Shown here: positions 50,919-59,776 of the stretch, one piece after another
Numbering within the stretch: position 1 is the first letter of the stretch
How the letters are laid out: every line of letters begins with the position of its first letter
Source: JAEUHO01 sp046350655
Lineage (GTDB): Bacteria > Planctomycetota > PLA2 > JAEUHO01
NCBI GenBank assembly: GCA_046350655.1
Contig: JAXMAB010000004.1
Coordinates: 1,054,001-1,118,000 of the forward strand
Length of the DNA: 64,000 nt
Direction: 5' to 3'
Notes under the pieces: model-generated
Told to the model about the DNA's origin: nothing
The model's database searches: none
Seen by the model: the letters and a program-made list of their open reading frames with translations, nothing else
Translations under genes and position numbers: made by a program

Positions 50919-53900
50919 ATGGCACGCGGCGGCGTGATCGGCGGGATCGTCGTGCTCGCGGCGGCGGCGGCCGCGGTCTGGTTCTTCGTCGGGTCGTCGC
51001 CCACGGCGCCCGTGGTGGACGGCGAGGGCGCCGACGAGGCGGCGGCCGTGGTCGCGGACCCCGCGCTGGCCGCCGGCGGCAAGCGGCCGGCGGCGGTCGT
51101 CGGCGCGCCGGCGGGGGCGCTGCGGGGCACGATCCTCGGCCGGGTCATCCGGGCGGACGGGAGCGCGGTCGCGGGCGTGCGCGTCGTGGCGACGTCACCG
51201 GGCGGGCGGTGGGACGAACGCGGCAGCGTCGAGCCGTCGCAGCGCGGCGTGCGCGAGACCGAGGCGCTCCGGGCCGCGTTCGCGTCGGTGGACGACCCGA
51301 AGCCGGGCGACCCCGACCTGCCGCGCGCCGCGACCGGCGAGACCGGACCGGACGGGCGGTTCACGCTGAAGGTCGAGGGGGCGGGCAACTACGCCGTCGA
51401 GGCGTACCCGGCCCCGCCGCTGTGCCGGGGCCGCGCGAACGCGCAGTTGATGCGGGACCGGACCGAGACGACGGTCGTCATCGTCGTCGTCGAGGGCGGT
51501 GCGCTGCGCGGGAAGGTCGTCGACGCCGCGGACCGGCCGATGGCGGCCGTGGTGCTCGGGGCGTGGACCGCGGGCGAGCGGGGGGGCAGCGTCCCCGCGG
51601 TCGCCACGGACCCGACGACGGGGGCGTTCACGCTCGAGGGGGTGCCGCCGGGCCGCGCGTTCCTGACGGTGCGCGTCGCCGGTCGCGGCGAGTGGACCGT
51701 GAAGACGCCGGTGCCGGCGCCGGACCCGTTCGTGATCCGCGTGCCGTCGGGCGGCGTCGTGGTGGGGCGCGTGACGGACGGCACCGGCGCGCCGGTGGCC
51801 GACGTCGATCTCCTCGTCGCCACGGGGCTGCGCGAGGCGCCCCCGGCGGGCATGAACGGCTCGCGTGGCCGGGGGAAGAGCGCCGCCGACGGGTCGTTCC
51901 GGATCGAGGGCCTGTTCCCCGGGCGCGTCACGACGGTCTCGATGCTGCCGCCCGGCCGCCCCGCGCGGACCGAGGCCGTGGGGCGGGCGCGGTGGACCGG
52001 CGCCGAGGTGCGCGACGGGGCGGAGACCCGCCTCGACCTCGTCCTGGTGCGCGGCGGCGTCGTGGCCGGGCGCGTGACGGAGGCCGGCACGAAGGCGGCC
52101 GTGGCGGACGCGGAGGTGCTCCTCTTCGCGCGTCCGTCCGGCGGCATGATGATGAACGTCGAGGCGGTGCGCGTGAAGGTGGACGCGACGGGCGCGTACC
52201 GGTTCGAGGACGTGCCGTTCGGGCGGTACGCGGTGATGCCGACGTCGGCGAAGCACTACTTCGCGCCCGCGGTGGCGCGCAACGGGCCCATGATGTGGGA
52301 CGGCTCCGGGCAGGGGATGGACGCGCCGTGGGTCGTCGTCTCGGCCGAGGGCGAGGTCGTCGAGCGCGACGTCGAGCTGACGCCGGGGCTCGTCGTCGTC
52401 GGGTCCGTGAAGGGGCCGGACGGGGCGCCGGTGGCGGGCGCCGAGGTGCGCGCGGCCAACGCGTCGCCGCTCTACCAGGGCGCGTGGAACTGGGGCGTCA
52501 ACATGACGCTCGGCAACCAGCCGCTCGCGACGACCGACGAGGGCGGCGCGTTCCGGATCGCCAACCTCCCGCCGACGAACGACCTGACGCTGTACGCGGC
52601 GAAGGCCCCGCTGCTCGGCGCCGCCACGGAGCGCCTGAAGCTCGAGGCGGGCGGGCCGCCGCCCCCGCCGGTCCTGCTGACGCTCGCCGCCGGCGCGACG
52701 GTCGCCGGCCGCGTGGTGGACGCGGACGGGAAGCCGCTCGCCGCGTGGATGGTGAACTGGTGGTCCCAGGACCCGAAGGCCCCGGGCTGGGGCAACACCA
52801 CGTCCGACGAGGAGGGGCGGTTCCGCGTCGAGGGGCTGCCCGCGACGGGCATCGTCCTCTCGGCGCAGCCGACGTCCGGGCGCCGTGGCGGGGCGAACCA
52901 GCGCCTCGACCCGCCGCTCTCGCCCGGCGAGGTGCGCGAGGGCGTCGAGCTGAAGCCGGGGAAGTTCGCGTACCTCCGCGGGGTCGCGGTGGACGAGGCC
53001 GGCAAGCCGGCGGCGGGCGTGAACCTCTTCTTCCAGGGCGAGAGCCCGCAGACGACGACGACCGACGAGGACGGGACGTTCGACGTGGCCCTGCCGGCCG
53101 GCACCTACGAGGTCGGGATGCGGATGGCGAGCGGGTGGGGGCTCGACGGCCCCTCGATCTCGGCGACCGCGCCGGCCGAGGGGCTGCGGATCACGGTGAA
53201 GCCGAGCGAGAAGACGTACACCGTCATCGGCGGGCGCGTCGTGGCCGCGGACGGGACGCGGATCCCGGCGTGCACGGTCTCCATCAAGGCCGAGGGGAAC
53301 CCGAACGCCCTGAACGACGAGGTGATCGGCGGCGAGTTCCGGCGCGAGATGACGGGCAAGCCCCCGTTCACGGTGGTCGCGTCGGTCCCGCGCGGGACGC
53401 GGGGCGAGCTGCTCAACCTGAAGTCGAACAAGGTGGTCGTCGAGAAGGACACGCTCGACGTCGTGCTCACGCTCGAGAAGGGGCTCGTCGTGAAGGGGCG
53501 CGTGCTGACGCCGTCCGGCGAGCCCGCGCCGGGCGCCACCGTCCGTGCGGGCCCGATCTCGGCGTCGACCGACGCGACCGGCGCGTTCGTCCTGCCGGGG
53601 TTCGCGAGCGGCGACCCGGTCCCGCTCACCGTGCAGCCGCCCGCGACGTACGTCGCGCCGAACGGCGTCACGGCGCGGCCCGGCGGCGAGGACGTGATCG
53701 TGCGGCTCGTGGCGGGTGGCTCGGTCGCCGGCCGCGTCGTCGGGCTCGAGGACGCGAAGGGCATCCAGGCGTGGGTCTACGTGATGAACGGCGGGCACTC
53801 GATCGCCGTCGGGGCCGACGGCACGTTCAAACTCGAGGGGCTGCCGGCCACGGGGACGGTGGACCTCGCCCTCAACACGTGGGACGGGTCGGGGAAGGCG

Positions 53901-54695
53901 TCGCCCTTCGTCGGCGTCACGATGAAGGGCGTGCCCATCGGCTCGGACGGCGTGGTGATGACCGTCACCCGAGGCGTCCACATCCGCGGCGTCGTCGTGG
54001 ATCAGGACGGGGCGCCCGCGTCGAACCTCCAGCTGCAGGTGACGGGCGAGGGCGGCGAGGGCTCGGGCGGCCAGTCCGACGCGACCGGCGCGTTCGTGAT
54101 CGGCGCCGTGCGGCCGGGATCGTACACGCTCACCGTGCACCGCCCGAACGGCGGGATCGCGCTCAAGGACGTCAAGGTGGAGGCCCCGTCCGACGGCGTC
54201 CGCCTCGTCGTCCCGCGCGGGCGGAAGGTCTCGGGCCGCGTGCTCGGGGCCGGCGGGAAGCAGGTGAACCTCTCGGTGGTCACGCAGGGCGCGAAGGGCA
54301 CCGAGCAGGTCGGCTGGGGCCAGTGCGGGTCCGACGGCCGCTTCTCGATCGACGTGACGGGCGACGGCCCCTTCCGGGTCAACGCGATGGCCGACGACCG
54401 TTACGGCCGCGCGGACCGCGTCGTCCCCGGCACCGACGTCGAGATCCCGCTCGCCGTCGGCCTCGAGATCTCCGGCGTCGTCGAGCCCGAGGCCCGCAGC
54501 GCCACGGGGACGTGGGTCATGGCGGAGGGCGACGGCTGGTCCGGGGGCGCGCCGTGCGACACGGAGGGCGCGTTCCGCGTGCGCGGGCTGCCGCCGGGCC
54601 GGTACACGCTGAAGGTCTTCAAGCAGGAGGCGTCGGCCCCGCCGACCGAGGGCACCCCCGTCGACGCGGGCGCGACGAACGTCCGCCTGCGGTGA
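50919..54695 (+). CDS. Giant membrane-anchored carboxypeptidase-regulatory-like repeat protein
   Basis: A 1258-residue protein with an N-terminal transmembrane helix (about 4-25) and about 12 beta-sandwich repeats, recognisable by recurring GRVVDADGKPLAAWMV / GRFRVEGLPATGIVL type strands. There is no enzymatic domain and no C-terminal anchor. It is a paralog of 47269-49665 and of the external part of the sigma fusion. The ATG at 50919 follows TACCCT (50884-50889) by about 30 nt and a weak GGAGG (50907-50911). Confidence 0.85.
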   Translation: MARGGVIGGIVVLAAAAAAVWFFVGSSPTAPVVDGEGADEAAAVVADPALAAGGKRPAAVVGAPAGALRGTILGRVIRADGSAVAGVRVVATSPGGRWDERGSVEPSQRGVRETEALRAAFASVDDPKPGDPDLPRAATGETGPDGRFTLKVEGAGNYAVEAYPAPPLCRGRANAQLMRDRTETTVVIVVVEGGALRGKVVDAADRPMAAVVLGAWTAGERGGSVPAVATDPTTGAFTLEGVPPGRAFLTVRVAGRGEWTVKTPVPAPDPFVIRVPSGGVVVGRVTDGTGAPVADVDLLVATGLREAPPAGMNGSRGRGKSAADGSFRIEGLFPGRVTTVSMLPPGRPARTEAVGRARWTGAEVRDGAETRLDLVLVRGGVVAGRVTEAGTKAAVADAEVLLFARPSGGMMMNVEAVRVKVDATGAYRFEDVPFGRYAVMPTSAKHYFAPAVARNGPMMWDGSGQGMDAPWVVVSAEGEVVERDVELTPGLVVVGSVKGPDGAPVAGAEVRAANASPLYQGAWNWGVNMTLGNQPLATTDEGGAFRIANLPPTNDLTLYAAKAPLLGAATERLKLEAGGPPPPPVLLTLAAGATVAGRVVDADGKPLAAWMVNWWSQDPKAPGWGNTTSDEEGRFRVEGLPATGIVLSAQPTSGRRGGANQRLDPPLSPGEVREGVELKPGKFAYLRGVAVDEAGKPAAGVNLFFQGESPQTTTTDEDGTFDVALPAGTYEVGMRMASGWGLDGPSISATAPAEGLRITVKPSEKTYTVIGGRVVAADGTRIPACTVSIKAEGNPNALNDEVIGGEFRREMTGKPPFTVVASVPRGTRGELLNLKSNKVVVEKDTLDVVLTLEKGLVVKGRVLTPSGEPAPGATVRAGPISASTDATGAFVLPGFASGDPVPLTVQPPATYVAPNGVTARPGGEDVIVRLVAGGSVAGRVVGLEDAKGIQAWVYVMNGGHSIAVGADGTFKLEGLPATGTVDLALNTWDGSGKASPFVGVTMKGVPIGSDGVVMTVTRGVHIRGVVVDQDGAPASNLQLQVTGEGGEGSGGQSDATGAFVIGAVRPGSYTLTVHRPNGGIALKDVKVEAPSDGVRLVVPRGRKVSGRVLGAGGKQVNLSVVTQGAKGTEQVGWGQCGSDGRFSIDVTGDGPFRVNAMADDRYGRADRVVPGTDVEIPLAVGLEISGVVEPEARSATGTWVMAEGDGWSGGAPCDTEGAFRVRGLPPGRYTLKVFKQEASAPPTEGTPVDAGATNVRLR

Positions 54696-54703
54696 CCGCC
54701 GGG

Positions 54704-54709
54704 TAGGTT
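54704..54709 (+). promoter_or_regulatory. -10 box TAGGTT, leaderless start
   Basis: TAGGTT ends 7 nt before the GTG of the CDP-alcohol phosphotransferase gene, directly after the upstream stop codon. Confidence 0.55.
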
Positions 54710-54716
54710 CTCCGGC

Positions 54717-55061
54717 GTGACCTACTGGCTCCTCAACGCGATCACCGCGACGCGCCTCTTCGTCTGCGCGCCGGTCTGGTTCTGGTGCTGGTGGAAGCGG
54801 CCGCGCTTCATGGTCGCGTGGATGAGCCTCGCGTTCGCGTGGTTCCTCCTCACGGACCACTTCGACGGCTACTGGGCGCGCACCTACGGCCTCGTGAGCG
54901 AGCTCGGCTTCTGGCTCGACCACGTCGGCGACGTCGCGTTCTACGGCGCCGTGGTGCTGTCGATCGTCAAGGGGACGCGGGAGCCGGAGCAGGTGCGCCG
55001 CCGCCGGGCCGGTCCCGGCGCCGCGCCGCCGCCACCCCCGCCGCCGCGATCGACGCCATGA
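54717..55061 (+). CDS. Short CDP-alcohol phosphatidyltransferase-like protein
   Basis: A 114-residue protein with hydrophobic helices at about 5-24, 30-46 and 68-82. The full catalytic signature D-x2-D-G-x2-A-R-x8-G-x3-D-x3-D is present in DHFDGYWARTYGLVSELGFW and the following LDHVGD. Enzymes of this family are usually 170-220 residues with six helices. This one ends soon after the motif in a Pro-rich tail (GAAPPPPPPPRSTP) that overlaps the convergent flippase gene by 95 bp antisense. It may be a true minimal form, a truncation or a frameshift. GTG start 7 nt after TAGGTT. Confidence 0.7.
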   Translation: MTYWLLNAITATRLFVCAPVWFWCWWKRPRFMVAWMSLAFAWFLLTDHFDGYWARTYGLVSELGFWLDHVGDVAFYGAVVLSIVKGTREPEQVRRRRAGPGAAPPPPPPPRSTP

Positions 55062-56211
55062 GGACCGACGCCGCGAGCGCGGTCCACGCGGTCGCGACCG
55101 CGCCGTGGCGGGGCACGAACAGGACGTTCCCGACCACCGACCCGACGAACGCGAGGCCCGGCGCGAGGTAGGTGGCGGGCGGCGCGCCGCGCCCGAGGAG
55201 CTCGGCCAGCAGGAGGTGACCGACGCCCGCGACGAGCGCCGTCGGCACGAGGATGCGCGCCAGCGCGCCCGCCTCGACGAACCGGCCGCCGTGGATCGTC
55301 GTCACGAAGGTCGTGGGGAACGCGAAGATCGCCGCCGCGACGGCCAGCGTGACCGCGATCGAGACCGGGCCCATGGGCCGCGCGGCGCGACGGCCGGTCC
55401 CGCTCGCCGCGGCGACCTTCGGGACGTGCAGCATCCCGGCGATCCACGGCACGAACATCAGCATGTCGCGCGCGAGGCTCGCCGCGGCGAACTGGCCCGA
55501 CGCCTCGGTGCCCGCGAGGGCCGAGAGCAGCAGCACGTCGCAGCGCACGAACGCGAACGCGAAGACGCCGTGGAGGAAGGCCGCCCGCAGGTAGCCGCGG
55601 GCCTCGCGGAGCGCGTGGCCGCCGCGGCGGGGGCGCCACGCGGGCCCGACGAACCGCGCGCCGAGGACCGCCGACGTCACCTCGGCGAGCGCCATGCCGG
55701 CGACGACGGTCTCGGCGCGGCGCAGGGGCGGCACGAGCAGCACGAGGAGCGCGACGAGCACCACCGCGCGCTGCGCGACGACGAGCCCGTTCCACGCGTT
55801 CGTGCGGTCGGCGCCGAGGAGCACCCCCGAGAGCGCCTGGCCGACGAGCGTGGCCGGCGCGGTGGCGACGAACGCGGCGACCGCCCACGGCGGGAGCGGC
55901 GCGAAGACCTGCGGCAGGAGGAACGCGCCCGCCGCGAGGACGAGCGCCGCGACGACGCCGAGCCCGAGGCTGGCCGCGGTGGCCTCGCCGGCCACGAGCT
56001 CGACGGGGGTCTTCCGCCGCGCGACGAGCCAGGTGGCCGCCGCGGGGATGCCCGCGCACGCGACGGCGTGGAGGCCGAGGCGCAGGACGGCGAGGCCTTC
56101 GACCGCGCCGCGCGTGGCGGGGCCGAAGACGCGCCCGACGACGGCCGACGTCAGGATGAACGTCCAGGCGCCGAACTGCCGGGCCGCGAAGGTGACCGCG
56201 AAGGGCTTCAC
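54967..56211 (-). CDS. MOP-superfamily flippase (polysaccharide/lipid export type)
   Basis: A 414-residue membrane protein with about 12 helices. The opening FAARQFGAWTFILTSAVVGRVFGPATRGAVEG and LRAAFLHGVFAFAFVRCDVLLLSALAG match Wzx/MviN-like polysaccharide flippases (PST family). Its cargo is unknown. The GTG follows TAGGCT by 9 nt. The C-terminus is Pro/Ala-rich and overlaps the convergent CDP-alcohol phosphotransferase gene. An exact repeat core lies at 55150-55160 inside the gene. Confidence 0.85.
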   Translation of the reverse strand: MKPFAVTFAARQFGAWTFILTSAVVGRVFGPATRGAVEGLAVLRLGLHAVACAGIPAAATWLVARRKTPVELVAGEATAASLGLGVVAALVLAAGAFLLPQVFAPLPPWAVAAFVATAPATLVGQALSGVLLGADRTNAWNGLVVAQRAVVLVALLVLLVPPLRRAETVVAGMALAEVTSAVLGARFVGPAWRPRRGGHALREARGYLRAAFLHGVFAFAFVRCDVLLLSALAGTEASGQFAAASLARDMLMFVPWIAGMLHVPKVAAASGTGRRAARPMGPVSIAVTLAVAAAIFAFPTTFVTTIHGGRFVEAGALARILVPTALVAGVGHLLLAELLGRGAPPATYLAPGLAFVGSVVGNVLFVPRHGAVATAWTALAASVLMASIAAAGVAAARRRDRPGGGAPAPAPASP

Positions 56212-56220
56212 GGGGGCGCG

Positions 56221-56226
56221 AGCCTA
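56221..56226 (-). promoter_or_regulatory. -10 box TAGGCT, near-leaderless start
   Basis: TAGGCT ends 9 nt before the flippase GTG on the minus strand. Confidence 0.5.
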
Positions 56227-56248
56227 CCCCCGGGCGGCCCGGAGCGCG

Positions 56249-57352
56249 TCAGCGGGCCGAGACGACCGGGGTCTCCTCGGAGACGTGGAAGCCGTCGCGC
56301 CCGTGCTGCTTCACGCGGTAGAGCGCGCGGTCCGCGCACTCCATGAGGGCGCCGACGACGGTCTCGGTGCGGCCCTCGCGGTGGGCGCCCGGCGGCAGCA
56401 CCGCCACGCCGACCGAGGCCGTGACCTTCATCCCGGGGCGGATCGCGCCCCAGTTGCGCAGGCGGAACGCCTTCACGATGCGGTCCGCGAGGTCGCGGCC
56501 GTGATAGGGGTCCGCCGCGACGGCCGCGACCGCGAACTCCTCGCCGCCGACGCGCGCGACGTGGTCGAGGGTGCCCGCCGTGTCGCGCAGGAGGCGCGCG
56601 GTCTCGACGAGGACGTCGTCGCCGACGGCGTGGCCGTGGACGTCGTTGAGCTTCTTGAAGTGGTCGAGGTCGATCACGAGCATCGTGATCGGCCACGAGA
56701 ACCGCTCGCTGCGGGCCAGCTCGCCCTCGAGGCGGCGCAGGAACGCGCGGCGGTTGTCGAGCGACGTGAGCGGGTCGCTGGTGGACTCGACCTCGAGCGT
56801 CTCGACGCTGCGGCGGTGCTTCGTGCCCGCGCGGACCGCCATGCTGGTCGCGAGGAGCGCGAACGCGGCCTGCGTCGCCATCGCTGCGACGTCCGCGGCC
56901 GCGATGGCCGCGCCGGGCCCGCCGCCGTCGAAGAAGCGGAGGCCGAGGATGTAGGCGGCGATGAGCATGCCGGCCATGTAGATGGCGCGGGCGCCGGAGA
57001 TCGTCAGGCCGAGGAACACGCACGTCGAGGCGACGAGCAGGAAGTAGGGGCTGTGGAGCCCGCCGGTGCGGAGGCAGATGACGACCTCGAGCAGGCCGAT
57101 CACGAACATCAGCCCGCCGCCGGGCAGCCGCTGCTTCCCCGCGCCGTTCCGCTCGATCTCGAGGCCGATCGCGCTCAGGAACGCCGCGCTGCCGAACGCC
57201 CCGAGCCGGATCGCGTCGGTGGTCGCGTAGACCCCGCCCGCGAACAGCGCCGCCTCGACGACGAGGAGCACCGTCGCGAGGACGAAGGTCAACTGGAAGT
57301 GGGTCGCGCGGAGGAGCCCTCGCGGGTCCGACTCACGCTGGGGAGGGGTCAC
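56249..57352 (-). CDS. Membrane diguanylate cyclase (GGDEF)
   Basis: A 367-residue protein with five to six N-terminal helices (residues 18-170) followed by a GGDEF domain. That domain has SDPLTSLDNRRAFLRRL at its start, IDLDHFKKLNDVHGHAVGD with substrate/metal residues, and an intact active-site RVGGEEFAV. It makes cyclic di-GMP from GTP. An RxxD inhibitory site four residues before GGEEF is not clear. The membrane part is a generic sensor. GTG start at 57352. Confidence 0.93.
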   Translation of the reverse strand: MTPPQRESDPRGLLRATHFQLTFVLATVLLVVEAALFAGGVYATTDAIRLGAFGSAAFLSAIGLEIERNGAGKQRLPGGGLMFVIGLLEVVICLRTGGLHSPYFLLVASTCVFLGLTISGARAIYMAGMLIAAYILGLRFFDGGGPGAAIAAADVAAMATQAAFALLATSMAVRAGTKHRRSVETLEVESTSDPLTSLDNRRAFLRRLEGELARSERFSWPITMLVIDLDHFKKLNDVHGHAVGDDVLVETARLLRDTAGTLDHVARVGGEEFAVAAVAADPYHGRDLADRIVKAFRLRNWGAIRPGMKVTASVGVAVLPPGAHREGRTETVVGALMECADRALYRVKQHGRDGFHVSEETPVVSAR

Positions 57353-57460
57353 GGGGAGCCCACGCTCACGGGGGGGAAGGTCGGGGCCCCTATCGGCCGG
57401 GACGGGCGGCGAAGTGAAGATCGTGTCAGGCCCGCGCCCGGGGGGTAACTACTTGTATGT

Positions 57461-57838
57461 TCAACGCTTATGCCGTGCCGGGGTCGTCTCCTCGGCGGCC
57501 CACGCGTCATAGGCCCGCGCGACCTGGCTCGGGGTGACCACGACGATCTCGGGGACGTCGTAGGGGTGCGAGGTGCGAAGGACGTCGAGGCACCGGGGGA
57601 GTGTCCCCCGGGTCGTCTTGACGAGGAGGAGCGTCTCGCCGTCGGCCCGGACTTCGCCCTTCCAACGGTACGTGCTCCGGACCCCCGGGACCGCCTGGAC
57701 GCAGGCGGCCGCACGGGCCTCCACCAGGGCGCGGGCGAGCGCCGGGGCCCGCCGGGGCGGGACCGTGGTCAGGACGATCCGGAGGGCCGGCGCCCGGCGG
57801 GGGCGCGACGCGGCGGGGCGGGGCTTCGTTCGGGCCAT
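57461..57838 (-). CDS. cutA: CutA1-like divalent-ion tolerance protein
   Basis: A 125-residue protein. After a basic N-terminal stretch of about 19 residues comes the CutA core: RIVLTTVPPRRAPALARALV, VPGVRSTYRWKGEVRADGE, LLLVKTT and SHPYDVPEIVVV. CutA1 forms a trimer related in fold to PII. Its role is uncertain despite the copper-tolerance name. It is divergent from asnB. Confidence 0.92.
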   Translation of the reverse strand: MARTKPRPAASRPRRAPALRIVLTTVPPRRAPALARALVEARAAACVQAVPGVRSTYRWKGEVRADGETLLLVKTTRGTLPRCLDVLRTSHPYDVPEIVVVTPSQVARAYDAWAAEETTPARHKR

Positions 57839-57930
57839 CGGGCGCGCAGGCTCCTGTCGGATTCGGCCGATGATGATAGGCCCCGGGTCCGCGCGGCCGC
57901 GCGGACGCTGCCCCAAGGAACTCGAACCGC

Positions 57931-59757
57931 ATGTGCGGCATCGCCGGCGTCGTCGGAGCGGACCCGCACGACACGCCCGACCCCCTCGCGCCCGCGCTGG
58001 CGACCCTGGCCCCGCGGGGCCCGGACGGGGGCGGTCGCGCCGCGGGCAAGCTCGGGCTGCGGTCGGTGCAGCTCGGGGCCCGCCGGCTCGCGCTCGTGGA
58101 CGTCGCGGGCGGGCGACAGCCGTTCGTGCGCCCGTCGGGCGCGATCCTGGTCGTCAACGGCGAGATCTACAACCACGACGCGCTGCGGGCCGAGCTCGCG
58201 TCGCGCGGCGAGGTCTTCCGCTCGCGCTGCGACGGCGAGGTGCTCGCGGCGCTCCTCGAGCGCGACGGCGTGGCCGGCCTGTCGCGGGTCGAGGGGTCGT
58301 ACGCGTTCGCGTTCCTCGCCGGCCCCGAGGGGCCGCTGCTGCTCGGGCGCGACCCCGCGGGCGTCCGCCCGCTGGCGTGGTCGCGGACGCCGCGCGGGCT
58401 CGTGTTCGCGTCGACGGTCGACGCGTTGCTCGCGACCGGCCTCGTCGTCCCGCGGGCCGACCCCGTCGCCATCGCGCAGGTGCTGCGCGACGGCGTGGTG
58501 CTCGGGACGCGCTCGGCGATCGAGGGCGTGTCGCGGCTCGAGCCGGGCGACGTGCTCGAGGTGCGACCGGACCTCTCCGTCGCGTTCCACCGCGTGCCGA
58601 CCGAGCCGCCGCCGCCGGTCCCCGAGGGCGACCCCGAGAGCGGCGTGCTCGACGCGCTCCGGGCCGCCGTCGAGGACCGCCTCAAGGTCGAACGGCCGCT
58701 CGGCGTCTTCCTGTCGGGCGGCATCGACAGCGCGCTCGTCGCGTCGTTCGCCCGCGTCCGCGGCGACGTCACGTCGTACACCGTCACGTTCCCCGGGCAC
58801 CCCGCGGCCGACGAGGCGAAGCGGGCGGCGCGGACGGCGGCGCGGCTGGGGCTGCGCCACGTCGAGGTGCCGTGCCCCGCCGACCCGACGCCGTGGGTGC
58901 TCGGCGCGGCCCGCGCGTTCGACGAGCCGTTCGCCGACGCGAGCGCCGTCCCCACGTGGGGCCTCGGGAAGTTCGCGGGCGCGACGGTCCGCGCGGCGCT
59001 CCTCGGCACCGGCGGCGACGAGGTGTTCGGCGGCTATCGGCGGTACTGGCTGCTCGGCGCCGGGCCGTGGCTGCGGCAGGTGCCGGGCTGGGTCCGCGAG
59101 CCGCTCGCGACCGTGCTCGAGAAGGCGGTGCCGCCGGGCGCGCGGATCCTCCGCGCCGCCGGCGACCCCGAGGGGCTCTACCGCGGCCTCATGCGCCTCG
59201 CCGCGCCCTCCGAGGTCGAGGCGCTCGCGGGCCCGGTCTGGCGCGACCTCCCCGACGAGCCCCGCCTCGCGGGCCCGACGAACGCCGCCGAGGCCATGGC
59301 CGACGACCGCCGTCGCTACCTGCCCTACGACCTCCTCGTGAAGGAGGACCGCGCGCTCATGGCCCACGGCGTCGAGGGGCGCCACCCGTTCCTCGACCAC
59401 CGCGTCGCGGCCGCCGCGCGCCGCCTCGAGACCGTGGGCGGCGCCGGACGCGGCCGGCAGAAGGCCGTGCTGCGCGCGTACGTGCGCGAGGTCGTCGACC
59501 CCGATCTCGCCCGCGTGGGGAAACACGGCTTCTCGTTCCCCTGCGACGCGTTGTACTCGGGACCGCTGTGCCCGCTCGCCGAGGACGTCCTGACGTCGCG
59601 CCGGGCGCGGGAGCGCGGGTTCGTGGACCCCGAGGCGACGCAGCGGCTCCTGCGCGAGCACGTGACCGGCAAGCGGCTCCGCGGCGCGCTCCTGCACGCG
59701 CTCGTGATGCTCGAGCTGTGGGCCCGGCGCGCCGTGGACCGCGTGACGACCGTCTGA
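57931..59757 (+). CDS. asnB: Glutamine-hydrolysing asparagine synthase
   Basis: A 608-residue AsnB. Cys2 is the glutaminase nucleophile (MCGIAGVVG), with APRGPDGGG, VVNGEIYNHDALRAEL and RCDGEVLAALLE in the N-terminal Ntn domain. The synthetase half has the PP-loop GVFLSGGIDSALVASF, VTFPGHPAADE, GTGGDEVFGGYRRYW and VEGRHPFLDHRVAAAARRL. It makes asparagine from aspartate, glutamine and ATP. Related enzymes amidate cell-envelope compounds, but no cluster suggests that here. AAGGA lies 11 nt before the ATG. Confidence 0.95.
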   Translation: MCGIAGVVGADPHDTPDPLAPALATLAPRGPDGGGRAAGKLGLRSVQLGARRLALVDVAGGRQPFVRPSGAILVVNGEIYNHDALRAELASRGEVFRSRCDGEVLAALLERDGVAGLSRVEGSYAFAFLAGPEGPLLLGRDPAGVRPLAWSRTPRGLVFASTVDALLATGLVVPRADPVAIAQVLRDGVVLGTRSAIEGVSRLEPGDVLEVRPDLSVAFHRVPTEPPPPVPEGDPESGVLDALRAAVEDRLKVERPLGVFLSGGIDSALVASFARVRGDVTSYTVTFPGHPAADEAKRAARTAARLGLRHVEVPCPADPTPWVLGAARAFDEPFADASAVPTWGLGKFAGATVRAALLGTGGDEVFGGYRRYWLLGAGPWLRQVPGWVREPLATVLEKAVPPGARILRAAGDPEGLYRGLMRLAAPSEVEALAGPVWRDLPDEPRLAGPTNAAEAMADDRRRYLPYDLLVKEDRALMAHGVEGRHPFLDHRVAAAARRLETVGGAGRGRQKAVLRAYVREVVDPDLARVGKHGFSFPCDALYSGPLCPLAEDVLTSRRARERGFVDPEATQRLLREHVTGKRLRGALLHALVMLELWARRAVDRVTTV

Positions 59758-59776
59758 CCGCGCGCCCGGCGCCGCG

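Noticed and set aside
51195..54923. Long open frames in both other frames over the giant repeat protein (for example 1242 codons on the minus strand)
   Set aside because: The composition is His/Arg/Asp/Ala noise mirrored from the true frame, with no start signal. The plus-strand frame at 50919 has the repeats and transmembrane helix.
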